A stretch of 64,000 bases of DNA from Alphaproteobacteria bacterium (GTDB lineage: Bacteria; Pseudomonadota; Alphaproteobacteria; UBA8366): assembly GCA_021774335.1 (NCBI GenBank), contig JAJFJD010000057.1, positions 55,957 through 119,956 of the forward strand. The letters are read 5' to 3'. Within the stretch, counting starts at the first letter, position 1, and every line of letters begins with the position of its first letter. Shown here in pieces: positions 1 through 8,587 of this stretch. The notes beneath the pieces are model-generated. The model did not search any database. It saw only the letters and a program-made list of their open reading frames with translations, and was not told the origin of the DNA. Position numbers and translations under genes: made by a program.

Positions 1-385
1 CCGCGAGCGAGCATCCGGCCGATGCGTCCGGGATGATGACGGTCTTTTCCGGGTTCAACAGCTTCGCGGTCTCGGCCATGAAATGCACGCCGGCCAGAAC
101 GATCACGTCAGCGTCGACGGTCACTGCCTCGCGGGCGAGGGCCAGCGAATCGCCGACGACGTCCGATACGCAATGGAAGATTTCCGGCGTCTGGTAGTTA
201 TGCGCCAGAACGATCGCGTTGCGTTCTTTCTTCAGCCGGTTGATGGCGTCCACATAGGGAGCGTGAAACGGCCATTCGATCTCTGGGATGACCCGGGCGA
301 CTTTGGCGTATAAGGGAGCCGTCGCGGCGGCGACCTCAGCCGTGTAATCAAGTGCCTGGTAATCGAGCGCTGCGGTTGAACTCAT
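1..385 (-). CDS. nadA: Quinolinate synthase NadA (N-terminal part, cut by window edge)
   Basis: NadA condenses iminoaspartate with dihydroxyacetone phosphate to quinolinate, the first committed step of de novo NAD synthesis, using a 4Fe-4S cluster. The first 128 codons are inside the window. Family motifs are AHNYQ at residues 61-65, GDSLALAR at 78-85, GVHFMAET at 99-106 and AGCSLA at 123-128, which carries the first cluster cysteine (C125). The start at 385 is preceded by an AAGGAA ribosome binding site. The gene lies downstream of a Nudix-type regulator on the same strand and has two NadQ-like operators upstream. The rest of the gene, probably with nadB and nadC, lies outside the window. 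Confidence 0.95.
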   Translation of the reverse strand, partial: MSSTAALDYQALDYTAEVAAATAPLYAKVARVIPEIEWPFHAPYVDAINRLKKERNAIVLAHNYQTPEIFHCVSDVVGDSLALAREAVTVDADVIVLAGVHFMAETAKLLNPEKTVIIPDASAGCSLA

Positions 386-431
386 GACCGATTCCTTTTC
401 GGGGGAACGATAAGCGTCATCGAGTAAGTCT

Positions 432-459
432 AATATATGCTCAACATGAGCATTTACAA
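432..459 (-). promoter_or_regulatory. nadA promoter
   Basis: On the minus strand, TTGTAA (454-459) and TATATT (432-437) are separated by 16 bp. The spacer is almost exactly the first NadQ-like palindrome, so repressor binding would occlude polymerase. Confidence 0.55.
437..453. promoter_or_regulatory. NadQ-type operator 1 upstream of nadA
   Basis: ATGCTC-AACAT-GAGCAT is a perfect 6-bp inverted repeat with a 5-bp centre. It fills the spacer between the -35 and -10 of nadA. Confidence 0.65.
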
Positions 460-464
460 TATTA

Positions 465-481
465 ATGCTCGCACAGAGCAT
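465..481. promoter_or_regulatory. NadQ-type operator 2 upstream of nadA
   Basis: ATGCTC-GCACA-GAGCAT has the same arms and the same 5-bp centre length as operator 1. The two centres are 28 bp apart, and this copy lies just upstream of the -35. Confidence 0.65.
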
Positions 482-568
482 TTCTGAAGTCAAGAAAATG
501 TCACGGATGAATTTACAAGCGATGAAGAAGGAGGCATTTCCGGTGCTGGGGTCGTTGGCCGATTCGGA

Positions 569-1630
569 CTATCCGGTTACGCGACGAGCCGGAATGCCGA
601 CGCCAGGAGTCGGGCGCTCGCGCAGGACATCGCGCCGGAACCGGAAGAGTTTCGCCGGGCGGCCCCGCGATTGAGTGACCCGGTCTTCCGTCGGCTCGAC
701 CAGTTTGTTGTTGATCACGAGCCGCCGGAAATTCTGTTTGTGCAGGCCGACGCCGGACAAGGCTTCGACGACCTGCTGCAATTGCAGCAGGGTGAAACGG
801 TCGGGCAGCAATTCGAACACGACCGGCCGGTACTTCAGTTTGCCGCGCAGCCGGCCGAGCGCTGTGGCGAGAATGCGCCGGTGATCGAGTTCCAGGGGAC
901 GGCCGGTTGTCGCGAGTGCGGTTAGCCGGTCGTCGTCCAGCGGGATCGGGGCATTGTTCGACTTGTCCGCGTGGTTCTGCAGCGCGCCGATGGCATGATC
1001 CCGCACCGATTCCGTAACCAGACCGGCCTCATATAGCAGTTCGTAGCGTTCGAGAACCCGTTCGAAATCCCAACCTGCGTCTTCCGACCCGAATGCGATC
1101 GAGACGCGTTCCGCGCGGCGTGCGCGTTTGTGGGCATTGCTGGCCAGGTTGATCCATCGGTCGAGTTGGGGGTGGATGATCGTGTCGATCATCGCCGGTT
1201 TGCCGTCGCGCCAGTCCTCCCATGGGAAGAAGCTGTATCCGTTGATCCATTCCGCCGGGCCTTCGCCATGGGGCTGCGCCTCGCGGACCAGGGCGAGATA
1301 GCCGATGGAGACGATGCGCGGACCGCCGACGAGTTCCCGCGGGTCGCGGTGACGGTCGGCGAAGGTATAAAGCTGTTCGAGATAACCCAGGTTCAGACCG
1401 GTCTGCTCCTCAACCCAGCTCCGGACGCCGAGATCGAGGGTTCGATGCGCACCCGGTTCGAAGGGGCCGAAGGGTAAGGCGAAATGTCTGTCCGCCCATT
1501 TGTCGAGCGGCGCGGGCAGGGCAGGCGCAGTCATGGCTTCACGCTCGACAGTCAAGACACGCGGCGCGCCATCGGTGACGGCCACGATGACCGCATTCAG
1601 CCCGATTTCGTTGCTCGTTGCGCCAGTCAT
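569..1630 (-). CDS. nadQ: Nudix-like NAD biosynthesis transcriptional regulator (NadQ/NrtR type)
   Basis: Probable repressor of de novo NAD synthesis. The protein has 353 residues. The N-terminal half (about residues 10-170) looks like a Nudix-fold ligand domain without an intact catalytic Nudix box. The C-terminal part (about 240-340) looks like a winged helix, with an FTLLQLQQVVEALSG helix and a basic RGRPAKLFRFRRD wing, as in the NrtR/NadQ architecture. It sits directly upstream of nadA on the same strand, with two palindromes between the genes. Known in related bacteria: NadQ (COG4111) controls nadABC in Alphaproteobacteria. Assignment to NadQ rather than NrtR is inferred from clade, neighbour and operator. 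Confidence 0.75.
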   Translation of the reverse strand: MTGATSNEIGLNAVIVAVTDGAPRVLTVEREAMTAPALPAPLDKWADRHFALPFGPFEPGAHRTLDLGVRSWVEEQTGLNLGYLEQLYTFADRHRDPRELVGGPRIVSIGYLALVREAQPHGEGPAEWINGYSFFPWEDWRDGKPAMIDTIIHPQLDRWINLASNAHKRARRAERVSIAFGSEDAGWDFERVLERYELLYEAGLVTESVRDHAIGALQNHADKSNNAPIPLDDDRLTALATTGRPLELDHRRILATALGRLRGKLKYRPVVFELLPDRFTLLQLQQVVEALSGVGLHKQNFRRLVINNKLVEPTEDRVTQSRGRPAKLFRFRRDVLRERPTPGVGIPARRVTG

Positions 1631-1814
1631 ATCCCGTTTCTCCGAGCCGGCAGGGGCCTGGTCCTTTGTTCAGCGATGGTGCGGCATTGCCCGCGCCGAA
1701 TTGTACGAATATTTGCGACGGAAACCATGGTGGAGATGAGTCTATGCGGCCATCACGGGGCTATTACAGAATAGTCGCGTTTACGGCGGCAGACCTTAAG
1801 TCGTGGGCGTAGCG

Positions 1815-2312
1815 TCAAAAACCGACGCCGTATCCGATACTTCCGCCATGGCTGCCATAGCCGAAACCAAAGAAGAAGGGCGAATAATGCCGACGGTGAT
1901 GGCTGTAATGGCCATAATGCCGGTCGGGATAGCCTTTATACGGGTGGCTGTCTTTCGTTGCCGTCGACTTCGGGGCATTGCCGTCCGCGGATTTCAGGTC
2001 GCCCTGCGTCTTCCACGTTCCGTCGGGCTGGCGGCAGGCTGTGCCGTAGGCGGTTTCGGTCTTGCCGCCGATCGTGACGGTCCGCTGATACTCGCGGCAT
2101 TGCTGACCGTTCCAGTCTTTCTCCATCGCCCGTTGGAAGGCCTTGTTGCTCACCTCGGAATCGCTGGCCGGTTTGGTGTCCGGCAGGGCCGCCGTGGTTT
2201 TCGTGGTTTCCGTGGTTTGGCACCCGGCAAGCGCGAGACCGCCGGCGAGCAGCAGAATGGCCGAAAGTTTGGCATTTGGGCGCGGCAATCTGCCGATCTT
2301 CGATGATCTCAT
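1815..2312 (-). CDS. Lipoprotein with surface-antigen-like region and His/Gly/Tyr-rich tail
   Basis: Predicted outer-membrane lipoprotein of unknown role. The chosen start (2312, MRSSKIGR) gives a normal lipoprotein signal ending in the lipobox LAGC at about residue 31, and a GAGG lies upstream. An in-frame ATG at 2357 would add 15 residues and has a poorer ribosome binding site. The middle (about 70-110) has a conserved-looking EYQRTVTIGGK...YGTACRQPDGTW pattern, typical of 17-kDa surface-antigen and RT-like lipoproteins. The tail from about residue 130 is rich in His, Tyr, Gly and Phe. No operon partner; divergent from the cupin gene. Confidence 0.75.
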   Translation of the reverse strand: MRSSKIGRLPRPNAKLSAILLLAGGLALAGCQTTETTKTTAALPDTKPASDSEVSNKAFQRAMEKDWNGQQCREYQRTVTIGGKTETAYGTACRQPDGTWKTQGDLKSADGNAPKSTATKDSHPYKGYPDRHYGHYSHHRRHYSPFFFGFGYGSHGGSIGYGVGF

Positions 2313-2471
2313 CGCGAACGATCCTCGCTGTACCTTCGTCAAATCCTGCCCATCCATCGATATTTTCGCTTTCCAGGCCTCTTAACGCAATGCACGATAT
2401 TGCGCTGGGATCGGTAAAGTAAATGCTACCGGGGCCGCAGGATACGGGTCTCGAAAAGAGGAGAGTACAGG

Positions 2472-2837
2472 ATGGCGACGGAGAATTTCTTCAATCTGGA
2501 GAACATGGAACAGGGCATTGCTCGAAAATTGGGTGAAGGGATCGCGACCCGCATCTTCGTCGGCGATCAGGTGATGCTGTCGGTGGCGGAAATCGACGCC
2601 AATTGCGAAGGCCAGCTGCATAGCCATCCGGAGGAGCAGTGGGGCCTGTGTTTGGAGGGCGATTGCGTCCGCATTCAGGACGGCGCGGAAATCCCGGTCG
2701 CGAAGGGCGACTTCTGGTGCACGCCGGGCGGTGTCGAACACGGCATCCGCGCCGGGGCGAATGGCGCCAAGATTCTCGACATCTTCAGCCCACCGCGCGC
2801 CGAATACAGGAAGCCCGGCGAAGGATTCGGCGTCTGA
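2472..2837 (+). CDS. Small single-domain cupin protein
   Basis: A 121-residue protein with one cupin barrel. The metal-site motif HSHPEEQWG is near residues 51-59, and a second motif, GDFWCTPGGVEHGI, is near 78-91. Such single-cupin proteins bind a metal and may be isomerases, dioxygenases or sensors; nothing here fixes the substrate. A GAGGAGAG ribosome binding site precedes ATG 2472. It is convergent with the O-acetylhomoserine sulfhydrylase gene, with a 10-bp gap. Confidence 0.8.
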   Translation: MATENFFNLENMEQGIARKLGEGIATRIFVGDQVMLSVAEIDANCEGQLHSHPEEQWGLCLEGDCVRIQDGAEIPVAKGDFWCTPGGVEHGIRAGANGAKILDIFSPPRAEYRKPGEGFGV

Positions 2838-2847
2838 TCGGCGCGGG

Positions 2848-4161
2848 TTACTCCGCGGCGTTGGCGGCCGCCGCTGATTTCAGTGCCTGATCGAGATCCC
2901 GGATGATGTCGTCGATAGTCTCGATCCCGATCGACAGGCGGATGACATCCGGGCCCGCACCGCAGGCGATCTGCTGCTCCTCGGATAACTGCCGGTGCGT
3001 GGTCGATGCCGGATGAATGATCAGCGACCGGGTATCGCCGATGTTGGCGAGATGGCTGAATAGCTCGACCGCCTCGACCATTCGCACCCCGGTCTCATAG
3101 CCCCCGGTGACGCCGAAGGTGAAGACCGAGCCCGCGCCGCCCGGCATGTAGCGCTGCTGCAGCGCGTGATACGGGTCCGAGTCCAACCCCGCATACGACA
3201 CCCAGGAAACCGCCGGATGCTCCTGCAGGAACTGTGCGACCGCCATTGCGTTTGCGCAGTGGCGGTCCATGCGCAGCGGCAGCGTTTCGATCCCAAGCAG
3301 CGTCAGCCAGGCGTTCATGGGCGATTGACACGCGCCAAGATCGCGCAGGCCGATCGCATGGCCGTAGATCGTGAAGGCGGTGTCGCCGAAGGTCTCGGCG
3401 AAGGTGAGGCCGTGATATTCCGGTGCGGGCTGCGATAGGCTCGGAAACTTGTCGTTCTGGAACCAGTCGAAGGTACCGGAATCTACCACCATACCGCCGA
3501 CTGCCGTGCCGTTCCCGGAGAGGAATTTGGTGGTCGAGTGGATCACGATATCCGCGCCATGCTCAATGGGCTTACAAAGGTATGGCGTGGCCATCGTGTT
3601 ATCTACTAGTAGAGGAATGCCGGCTTGCTTGGCGACCTCGGCGACGGCGGCGATGTCGACGACGATGCCACCCGGATTGGCGAGGCTCTCGATGAAGATC
3701 GCCTTGGTCCGGTCCGTGACCGCATTGGCGAAATTGGCCGGGTCGTCCGGGTCGACGAAGATCGCCTTCCATCCGAATTTCTTGTAGCTGTGGCCCATCT
3801 GGTTCAGCGATCCGCCATACAGCTTGTTGGCGGCGACCACCTCGTCGCCCGGTCCCATCAACGGAAACAGCGCGAGGATTTGGGCCGCGTGACCCGAGGC
3901 GGTGGCGGTGCCGCCGCGTCCGCCTTCGAGGGCCGCGACCCGCTCTTCCAGGACGGCGACCGTCGGATTGGTCAGCCGGGAATAGATGAAGCCGGGGAGC
4001 TGCAAGTTGAACAGCGATGCGGCGTGGTCGGCGTCTTCGAACACGTAGGACGTGGTTTGATAGATCGGCGTCTGGCGTGCGCCGGTATGCGGGTCCGGTG
4101 CGCCGCCCGCATGAACGGCAAGGGTTTCGACACCGGGTTTCGGAGGGATGGATTGTGACAT
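2848..4161 (-). CDS. metY: O-acetylhomoserine sulfhydrylase (MetY type)
   Basis: PLP enzyme of the Cys/Met metabolism family that makes homocysteine from O-acetylhomoserine and sulfide. The 437-residue length is normal for MetY and longer than MetB/MetC. The N-terminus ETLAVHAGGAPDPHTGARQTP is typical, and the PLP lysine is K212 in HSTTKFLSGNG. The gene follows a CoA-binding protein and an enoyl-CoA hydratase on the same strand. Oddity: codons 184-186 (Leu-Leu-Val) are CTA-CTA-GTA, rare for this genome, and sit inside the palindrome TCTACTAGTAGA at 3602-3613. Confidence 0.93.
   Translation of the reverse strand: MSQSIPPKPGVETLAVHAGGAPDPHTGARQTPIYQTTSYVFEDADHAASLFNLQLPGFIYSRLTNPTVAVLEERVAALEGGRGGTATASGHAAQILALFPLMGPGDEVVAANKLYGGSLNQMGHSYKKFGWKAIFVDPDDPANFANAVTDRTKAIFIESLANPGGIVVDIAAVAEVAKQAGIPLLVDNTMATPYLCKPIEHGADIVIHSTTKFLSGNGTAVGGMVVDSGTFDWFQNDKFPSLSQPAPEYHGLTFAETFGDTAFTIYGHAIGLRDLGACQSPMNAWLTLLGIETLPLRMDRHCANAMAVAQFLQEHPAVSWVSYAGLDSDPYHALQQRYMPGGAGSVFTFGVTGGYETGVRMVEAVELFSHLANIGDTRSLIIHPASTTHRQLSEEQQIACGAGPDVIRLSIGIETIDDIIRDLDQALKSAAAANAAE
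3602..3613. repeat. 12-bp palindrome TCTACTAGTAGA, copy 1 (inside metY)
   Basis: Exact self-complementary 12-mer, repeated at 8593 and 46460. Here it lies in metY codons 183-187 and imposes rare codons. Confidence 0.85.
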
Positions 4162-4254
4162 GGCGGGCCGCCCGCTGTGATGGATGGAGGATCGCCGATC
4201 CTATCGGAATAGCGGCGGCTTCGACAGCGTGGGTCGAATGAAAGGTGAATGGTG

Positions 4255-4737
4255 TCAGATGCGCCGGCGTTTGGAGCTGATCACGCCGGAATTCATGCCG
4301 AGCCAGCTTAATTCGCCGCACAGGCGCGAGAACTCGATCTTCGGGCAGCGGTCCATCACCACGTCGAGGCCCGCGTCCGTGGCCCGTTTGGCGGCGTCAT
4401 CGTTGCGCACGCCGATCTGCATCCAGACGGATTTCGCGCCGATCGCGATGGCCTCGTCGGTGATCTGCCCAGCCGCTTCCGAATTGCGGAAGATGTCGAC
4501 CATATCCACCGGCGATCCGATATCACCGAGGCTGCCGACCACCGGCTCGCCGAGGATTTCCTGACCAGCCGCGCGCGGATTGACCGGAATGACGCGGTAG
4601 CCCTTGCGCTGCAAATACTTCATCACGAAGAAGCTCGGCCGGTTCCAGCTGGTGCTGGCGCCGGGCATGGCAATCACGCGCGTTCGCCGCAGAATACCGC
4701 GGATATAGGTGTCGTCGTAGGCGAGGGGCGTGGTCAT
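4255..4737 (-). CDS. CoA-binding domain protein (YccU type)
   Basis: A 160-residue single Rossmann-fold CoA-binding protein. It has the family pattern RVIAMPGAST...RPSFFVMKYLQRKGYRVIPVNP near residues 20-53. Later segments are VDMVDIFRNSE at about 88-98 and SVWMQIGVRND at about 113-123, ending in the family's usual DRCPKIE near 139. The biochemical role of the family is not established. It lies between the enoyl-CoA hydratase and metY, all on the minus strand with short gaps, so the three are probably co-transcribed. Confidence 0.88.
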   Translation of the reverse strand: MTTPLAYDDTYIRGILRRTRVIAMPGASTSWNRPSFFVMKYLQRKGYRVIPVNPRAAGQEILGEPVVGSLGDIGSPVDMVDIFRNSEAAGQITDEAIAIGAKSVWMQIGVRNDDAAKRATDAGLDVVMDRCPKIEFSRLCGELSWLGMNSGVISSKRRRI

Positions 4738-4756
4738 GCTGGCTGATCCGTAACTG

Positions 4757-5554
4757 TCACTTGTCGCGCCAGACGGGCGCGCGTTTCTCTAGAAATGCGT
4801 CGATGCCTTCTTCGGCGTCCGCGGCGGTCATGTTCTCGGCCATCACGCCGCCGCAATAGGCGTAGGCGTCTTCGAGGCCCATCTCGAGTTGCTTGTAGAA
4901 GGCTTCCTTGCCGACCTTGAGCGTATGCGCCGATTTCGAGGCAATCTTTGCGGCCAACCCGGTGACTTCGGCGTCGAGTTGATCCGCCGGGACGACACGA
5001 TTGACTAGCCCGGTTCGATACGCTTCCGCCGCGTCGACGGGATCGCCGGTCAGCAGCATCTCCATCATCGCCTTGCGGCCCACTTTGCGGCTGATCGGCA
5101 CCATCGGGGTCGAACAGAACAACCCGATATGGACGCCGGGCGTCGCGAAGGCGGCAGTGTCCGCCGCGATGGCCAGATCGGCGGTCGCAGCCAATTGGCA
5201 GCCGGCGGCGCTGGCCATCGCGTGCACTTTGGCGATCACGGGTTGCGGCAGCCGCGTGATCGTCAACATCAATGCCGAACAGGTCTCGAACATCGTCCTA
5301 TAGAAGTCGCTGGTCGGGTTGGCGCGCAGTTCACGCATGTCATGGCCGGCGCAAAAGGCGGGCCCGGCAGCGGCCAGGACAACGACGCGGACCGAGGGAT
5401 CGGCGGTGATGGCGTCCAGCGCGGACTTCAATTCCTGCATGAGGGCCATCGACAATGCGTTCCGCGCCACCGGACGGTTCAGCGTCAGGGTGCAGACGCC
5501 ATTCTCGTCGGACCGAAGAAGGATTGGCTCGTTGACTTGGTTCTGCTGCGCCAT
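4757..5554 (-). CDS. Enoyl-CoA hydratase/isomerase family protein
   Basis: Crotonase-fold protein of 265 residues with the usual N-terminal RNALSMALMQEL motif near 30-41. The oxyanion-hole segment FCAGHDMRELRA is near 67-78, and the C-terminal FLEKRAPVWRDK end is typical of bacterial enoyl-CoA hydratases. The substrate cannot be told from sequence. It is the first gene of the probable operon with the CoA-binding protein and metY. Confidence 0.9.
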   Translation of the reverse strand: MAQQNQVNEPILLRSDENGVCTLTLNRPVARNALSMALMQELKSALDAITADPSVRVVVLAAAGPAFCAGHDMRELRANPTSDFYRTMFETCSALMLTITRLPQPVIAKVHAMASAAGCQLAATADLAIAADTAAFATPGVHIGLFCSTPMVPISRKVGRKAMMEMLLTGDPVDAAEAYRTGLVNRVVPADQLDAEVTGLAAKIASKSAHTLKVGKEAFYKQLEMGLEDAYAYCGGVMAENMTAADAEEGIDAFLEKRAPVWRDK

Positions 5555-5725
5555 GCGTGACCAAATTCTTTCTGGTGTGGATCATCGGAAGACCGGCGGC
5601 TTCTTTTTTGCCGGATTAGCGGTTCCGAGTAAACGCGTTATACCGTCGCGCAAATTTGTTGTCCCAGGTATGTCCGCGATCCGCTACACTTGGGATGCTT
5701 GGGTGTCCGAAAGCAGGAGTAGATC

Positions 5726-6187
5726 ATGCCGTATGACGGTCTTGAGTTTCGCGATCCGATCGCCGACAGGTTGGAACAGGCGCACGCCCGGTTGCGCGAC
5801 CGCCAGCATTGGATTTCAGGAAAATACTTCGAAGAGGATGGACGGGGCGATCGCTATTGCGTCCTAGGCGCGCTGGCCGAGGATGCGGCGGGCGACGGCT
5901 GTATGATATCGGACGCCGACGGCCGGAAGACGGTGATGTGGCTGGGCCGGCATCTGGCAGGCGCAGACATGTCCTTCGATGCGGCCGCCAAGGTCGTCTA
6001 CAACTACAACGACGGATATGCGGCGCTCGAACAGGTAAGCCAATCGCTTTCTGGTTTGCTCTTCATGACGCGCAATCGGGAGATCGACGGTCATGGCCGT
6101 GTCCTGGACATGCTGAGCACGGCACGGGATGTTCGCCTCAAGGAGCTGGGTCTTGCGGACCGGCCGTTGGCGACGGTAGCCGACTGA
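5726..6187 (+). CDS. Conserved hypothetical protein (DUF6197-like)
   Basis: A 153-residue soluble protein. Its central part HWISGKYFEEDGRGDRYCVLGAL (about residues 30-52) and the later YNDGYAALEQV (about 93-103) resemble the small family in which a W-x-x-G...RYCxLGA block is followed by an N-D motif (DUF6197). Function is unknown for that family. Translation starts at ATG 5726 after GCAGGAG. It is divergent from the enoyl-CoA hydratase operon. Confidence 0.7.
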   Translation: MPYDGLEFRDPIADRLEQAHARLRDRQHWISGKYFEEDGRGDRYCVLGALAEDAAGDGCMISDADGRKTVMWLGRHLAGADMSFDAAAKVVYNYNDGYAALEQVSQSLSGLLFMTRNREIDGHGRVLDMLSTARDVRLKELGLADRPLATVAD

Positions 6188-6333
6188 AGACCTTGAGTTG
6201 CCGAAAATCACACAAATACAGCGGGTTAACGGCCTATCGATTCTTGGCGGTCTTTCAGCAATTTAGGTAACGGTATTATAATACCGCACTTATATCCCAT
6301 TGATTTAGAACATAAAAAGCCGGAACATTTTCG

Positions 6334-6361
6334 TTGACTTGTGTTTCGCTTCTGCGATACT
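6334..6361 (+). promoter_or_regulatory. Promoter of rplM-rpsI
   Basis: TTGACT (6334-6339) and GATACT (6356-6361) are 16 bp apart, about 45 bp upstream of the rplM start. The preceding 140 bp are AT-rich. Confidence 0.65.
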
Positions 6362-6406
6362 CCGCCGCCATTCAGAAACGCGATGGGATCGCGGGACGAG
6401 AGAACC

Positions 6407-6871
6407 ATGAAAACCTTTTCATTAAAGCCTGCCGACGTGGACAAGAAGTGGATCATCGTCGACGCCGATGGCGTCGTTTTGGGCCGTATGGCCGCGATCA
6501 TCGCCAATATTCTGCGCGGCAAGCACAAGCCGACCTTCACGCCGCATGTCGACGGCGGCGACTACGTGATTGTCATCAACGCCGAGAAAGTGGCGCTGAC
6601 CGGCAAGAAGCGGACCGACAAGATCTACTACCGGCACACCGGATATCCCGGCGGCATCAAGTCGCGCACTGCGGGACAGATTCTTGACGGCAACAAGCCG
6701 CAGGATGTCGTTCTCAAGGCGGTTCAGCGCATGTTGCCCAGGAATAAGCTGGCGCGGACGCAGATCGGTAACCTCAAAGTTTACGCCGGGACGGAGCATC
6801 CGCATGCGGCGCAGAATCCCGAGCCCCTCGACGTCGCGGCGATGAACGCAAAGAACAAACGGAGCGCCTAA
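6407..6871 (+). CDS. rplM: 50S ribosomal protein L13
   Basis: Large-subunit ribosomal protein, 154 residues. It begins MKTFSLKPADVDKKW, with the L13 signature DADGVVLGRMAAIIANILRG near residues 20-39 and HPHAAQNPEPLDV near the C-terminus. The ATG at 6407 was chosen because the N-terminus then matches the family; a GTG 22 codons upstream would start inside the promoter region. It is followed after 2 bp by rpsI, the usual pair. Confidence 0.97.
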   Translation: MKTFSLKPADVDKKWIIVDADGVVLGRMAAIIANILRGKHKPTFTPHVDGGDYVIVINAEKVALTGKKRTDKIYYRHTGYPGGIKSRTAGQILDGNKPQDVVLKAVQRMLPRNKLARTQIGNLKVYAGTEHPHAAQNPEPLDVAAMNAKNKRSA

Positions 6872-6873
6872 CG

Positions 6874-7485
6874 ATGGCGGACGAAAAGAAACCAGAGACC
6901 GAAGAGGCCGCGGCGACTGACGCTGCGCCCAAGGCGGAAGCAGCTGCGCCGGCCGAGGAAAAGTCGACGACGGTAACGGATTTATCTCAGCTCGGCGAAG
7001 CGATGGCCGCGGCCGATGCGCCGACGCCGGCGCCGGCTGCCACGCCGGTGACGCCTGTCATCGATCCCAGTACGCCGGTCCAACCGCAGATCGACGCCCA
7101 AGGACGGTCCTATGCGACCGGCAAGCGGAAAGACGCGGTTGCGCGGGTTTGGATCAAGCCGGGCAAGGGCGAGGTGACCGTCAACAAACGGTCGATCGAC
7201 ACGTATTTCGCACGCCCTGTGCTGCGCATGGTGATCAACCAGCCCTTCGTTGCGGCGGCGCGCGATAAACAGTACGACGTGATTTGCACGGTGAAGGGCG
7301 GCGGTTTGTCCGGTCAGGCCGGTGCGGTTCGCCACGGCATCAGCAAGGCGCTGTCATTGTTCGAGCCGGCCCTGCGGGAAACCCTGAAGAAGGGCGGCTT
7401 CCTGACGCGTGATGCGCGTGTGGTCGAACGGAAGAAGTACGGTAAGGCCAAGGCCCGACGAAGCTTCCAGTTCTCCAAACGCTAA
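6874..7485 (+). CDS. rpsI: 30S ribosomal protein S9 with long acidic N-terminal extension
   Basis: Small-subunit ribosomal protein. The S9 core starts at about residue 84 (GRSYATGKRKDAVARVW) and ends with the canonical KYGKAKARRSFQFSKR tail that reaches the P-site tRNA. Before the core is a roughly 83-residue Ala/Pro/Glu-rich, low-complexity extension, making the protein 203 residues against the usual 130-160. Acidic extensions of S9 occur in several alphaproteobacteria. Co-transcribed with rplM and followed by a strong terminator. Confidence 0.96.
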   Translation: MADEKKPETEEAAATDAAPKAEAAAPAEEKSTTVTDLSQLGEAMAAADAPTPAPAATPVTPVIDPSTPVQPQIDAQGRSYATGKRKDAVARVWIKPGKGEVTVNKRSIDTYFARPVLRMVINQPFVAAARDKQYDVICTVKGGGLSGQAGAVRHGISKALSLFEPALRETLKKGGFLTRDARVVERKKYGKAKARRSFQFSKR

Positions 7486-7511
7486 CCCCAGTTTCAAGGA
7501 CAGTTCGATTG

Positions 7512-7545
7512 TCGGGCGTCCCCAGCGGGGGCGCCCGATTTGTTT
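7512..7545 (+). terminator. Rho-independent terminator after rpsI
   Basis: A GC-rich stem, TCGGGCGTCCCC pairing with GGGGGCGCCCGA around an AGC loop, is followed by TTTGTTTT. Confidence 0.85.
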
Positions 7546-7578
7546 TGGGCCCGACTTGTTTGAGTAAGGAGATATCCC

Positions 7579-8526
7579 ATGACCGCGACGGTATTCATCG
7601 ACGGCGAACACGGCACCACCGGCTTGCAGATCCAGGCGCGTCTCTCGACGCGTTCGGATATCGGCTTGCTGAGCCTGCCCCACGCCGAGCGACGCAATAC
7701 CGACGCCCGCCGCGAGTTGTTGAACAAGGCCGACCTGGTGATCCTGTGCCTGCCGGATGACGCGGCGCGGGACGCGGTCGCCATGATCGACAACCCGACG
7801 GTCAAGGTCATCGACGCCAGTACGGCGCACCGCACCGCCGAGGGATGGGTCTTCGGCATGCCGGAATACGACACGGAACAGCGCGCGAAGATCGCCGACG
7901 CCGCGCGGGTCGCCAATCCAGGGTGTTATGCGATTGCTTCGATCGCCTTGCTGCACCCGATTGTGTCGGCGGGCCTGCTGCCGGCGGACTGGCCGGTGAC
8001 GATCAATGCGGTGTCCGGCTATTCGGGTGGGGGTAAGGGATTGATCGCGGCCTTCGAGGATCAGGCGGTTGACGACTACACCGATGCACCGTTCCGGGTC
8101 TACGCCTTGGGTCTCGGTCATAAACATGTGCCGGAAATCCAACGCTGGGGCGGGCTCGCGCATCCGCCGCTGTTCGTGCCGAGCGTCGCGCGATACAGCC
8201 AGGGCATGATCGTGCAGATTCCGCTGCAGCTCTGGGCGTTGCCGGGCAATCCCTCGATCGCGCAGCTTCATCAAGCCCTGGCGGATCATTACGCGGGCGG
8301 GCGCTTCATCACGGTGGCGCCGCTCGACGCGTCGGTGGACCGCTTGGAGCCTGAAGTCCTGAACGACACGAACGAATTGCGCCTGCATGTCTTCGGCAAC
8401 GAAAAGGATGGGCAGGGGGTGTTGGTCGGATTGCTGGACAATCTCGGCAAGGGCGCCTCTGGATCGGCGGTGCAGAACATGAACATCATGCTCGGCCTCG
8501 ACGAGGGCGAGGGGCTGACGGGCTAG
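7579..8526 (+). CDS. argC: N-acetyl-gamma-glutamyl-phosphate reductase (short type)
   Basis: Arginine biosynthesis: NADPH-dependent reduction of N-acetylglutamyl phosphate to the semialdehyde. The 315-residue length and the start TATVFIDGEHGTTGLQIQ are those of the type-2 ArgC found in many proteobacteria. The catalytic cysteine is in ANPGCYAIA near residue 115, and the downstream GYSGGGKGLI segment is typical. ArgC often follows rplM-rpsI in alphaproteobacteria. A ribosome binding site AAGGAGAT precedes ATG 7579. Confidence 0.95.
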   Translation: MTATVFIDGEHGTTGLQIQARLSTRSDIGLLSLPHAERRNTDARRELLNKADLVILCLPDDAARDAVAMIDNPTVKVIDASTAHRTAEGWVFGMPEYDTEQRAKIADAARVANPGCYAIASIALLHPIVSAGLLPADWPVTINAVSGYSGGGKGLIAAFEDQAVDDYTDAPFRVYALGLGHKHVPEIQRWGGLAHPPLFVPSVARYSQGMIVQIPLQLWALPGNPSIAQLHQALADHYAGGRFITVAPLDASVDRLEPEVLNDTNELRLHVFGNEKDGQGVLVGLLDNLGKGASGSAVQNMNIMLGLDEGEGLTG

Positions 8527-8587
8527 ACCGCGTTCGGGCGAATTCGGCTATGCTGTCGGTCCACTCTAACGACACGCAAGGCCGAAC

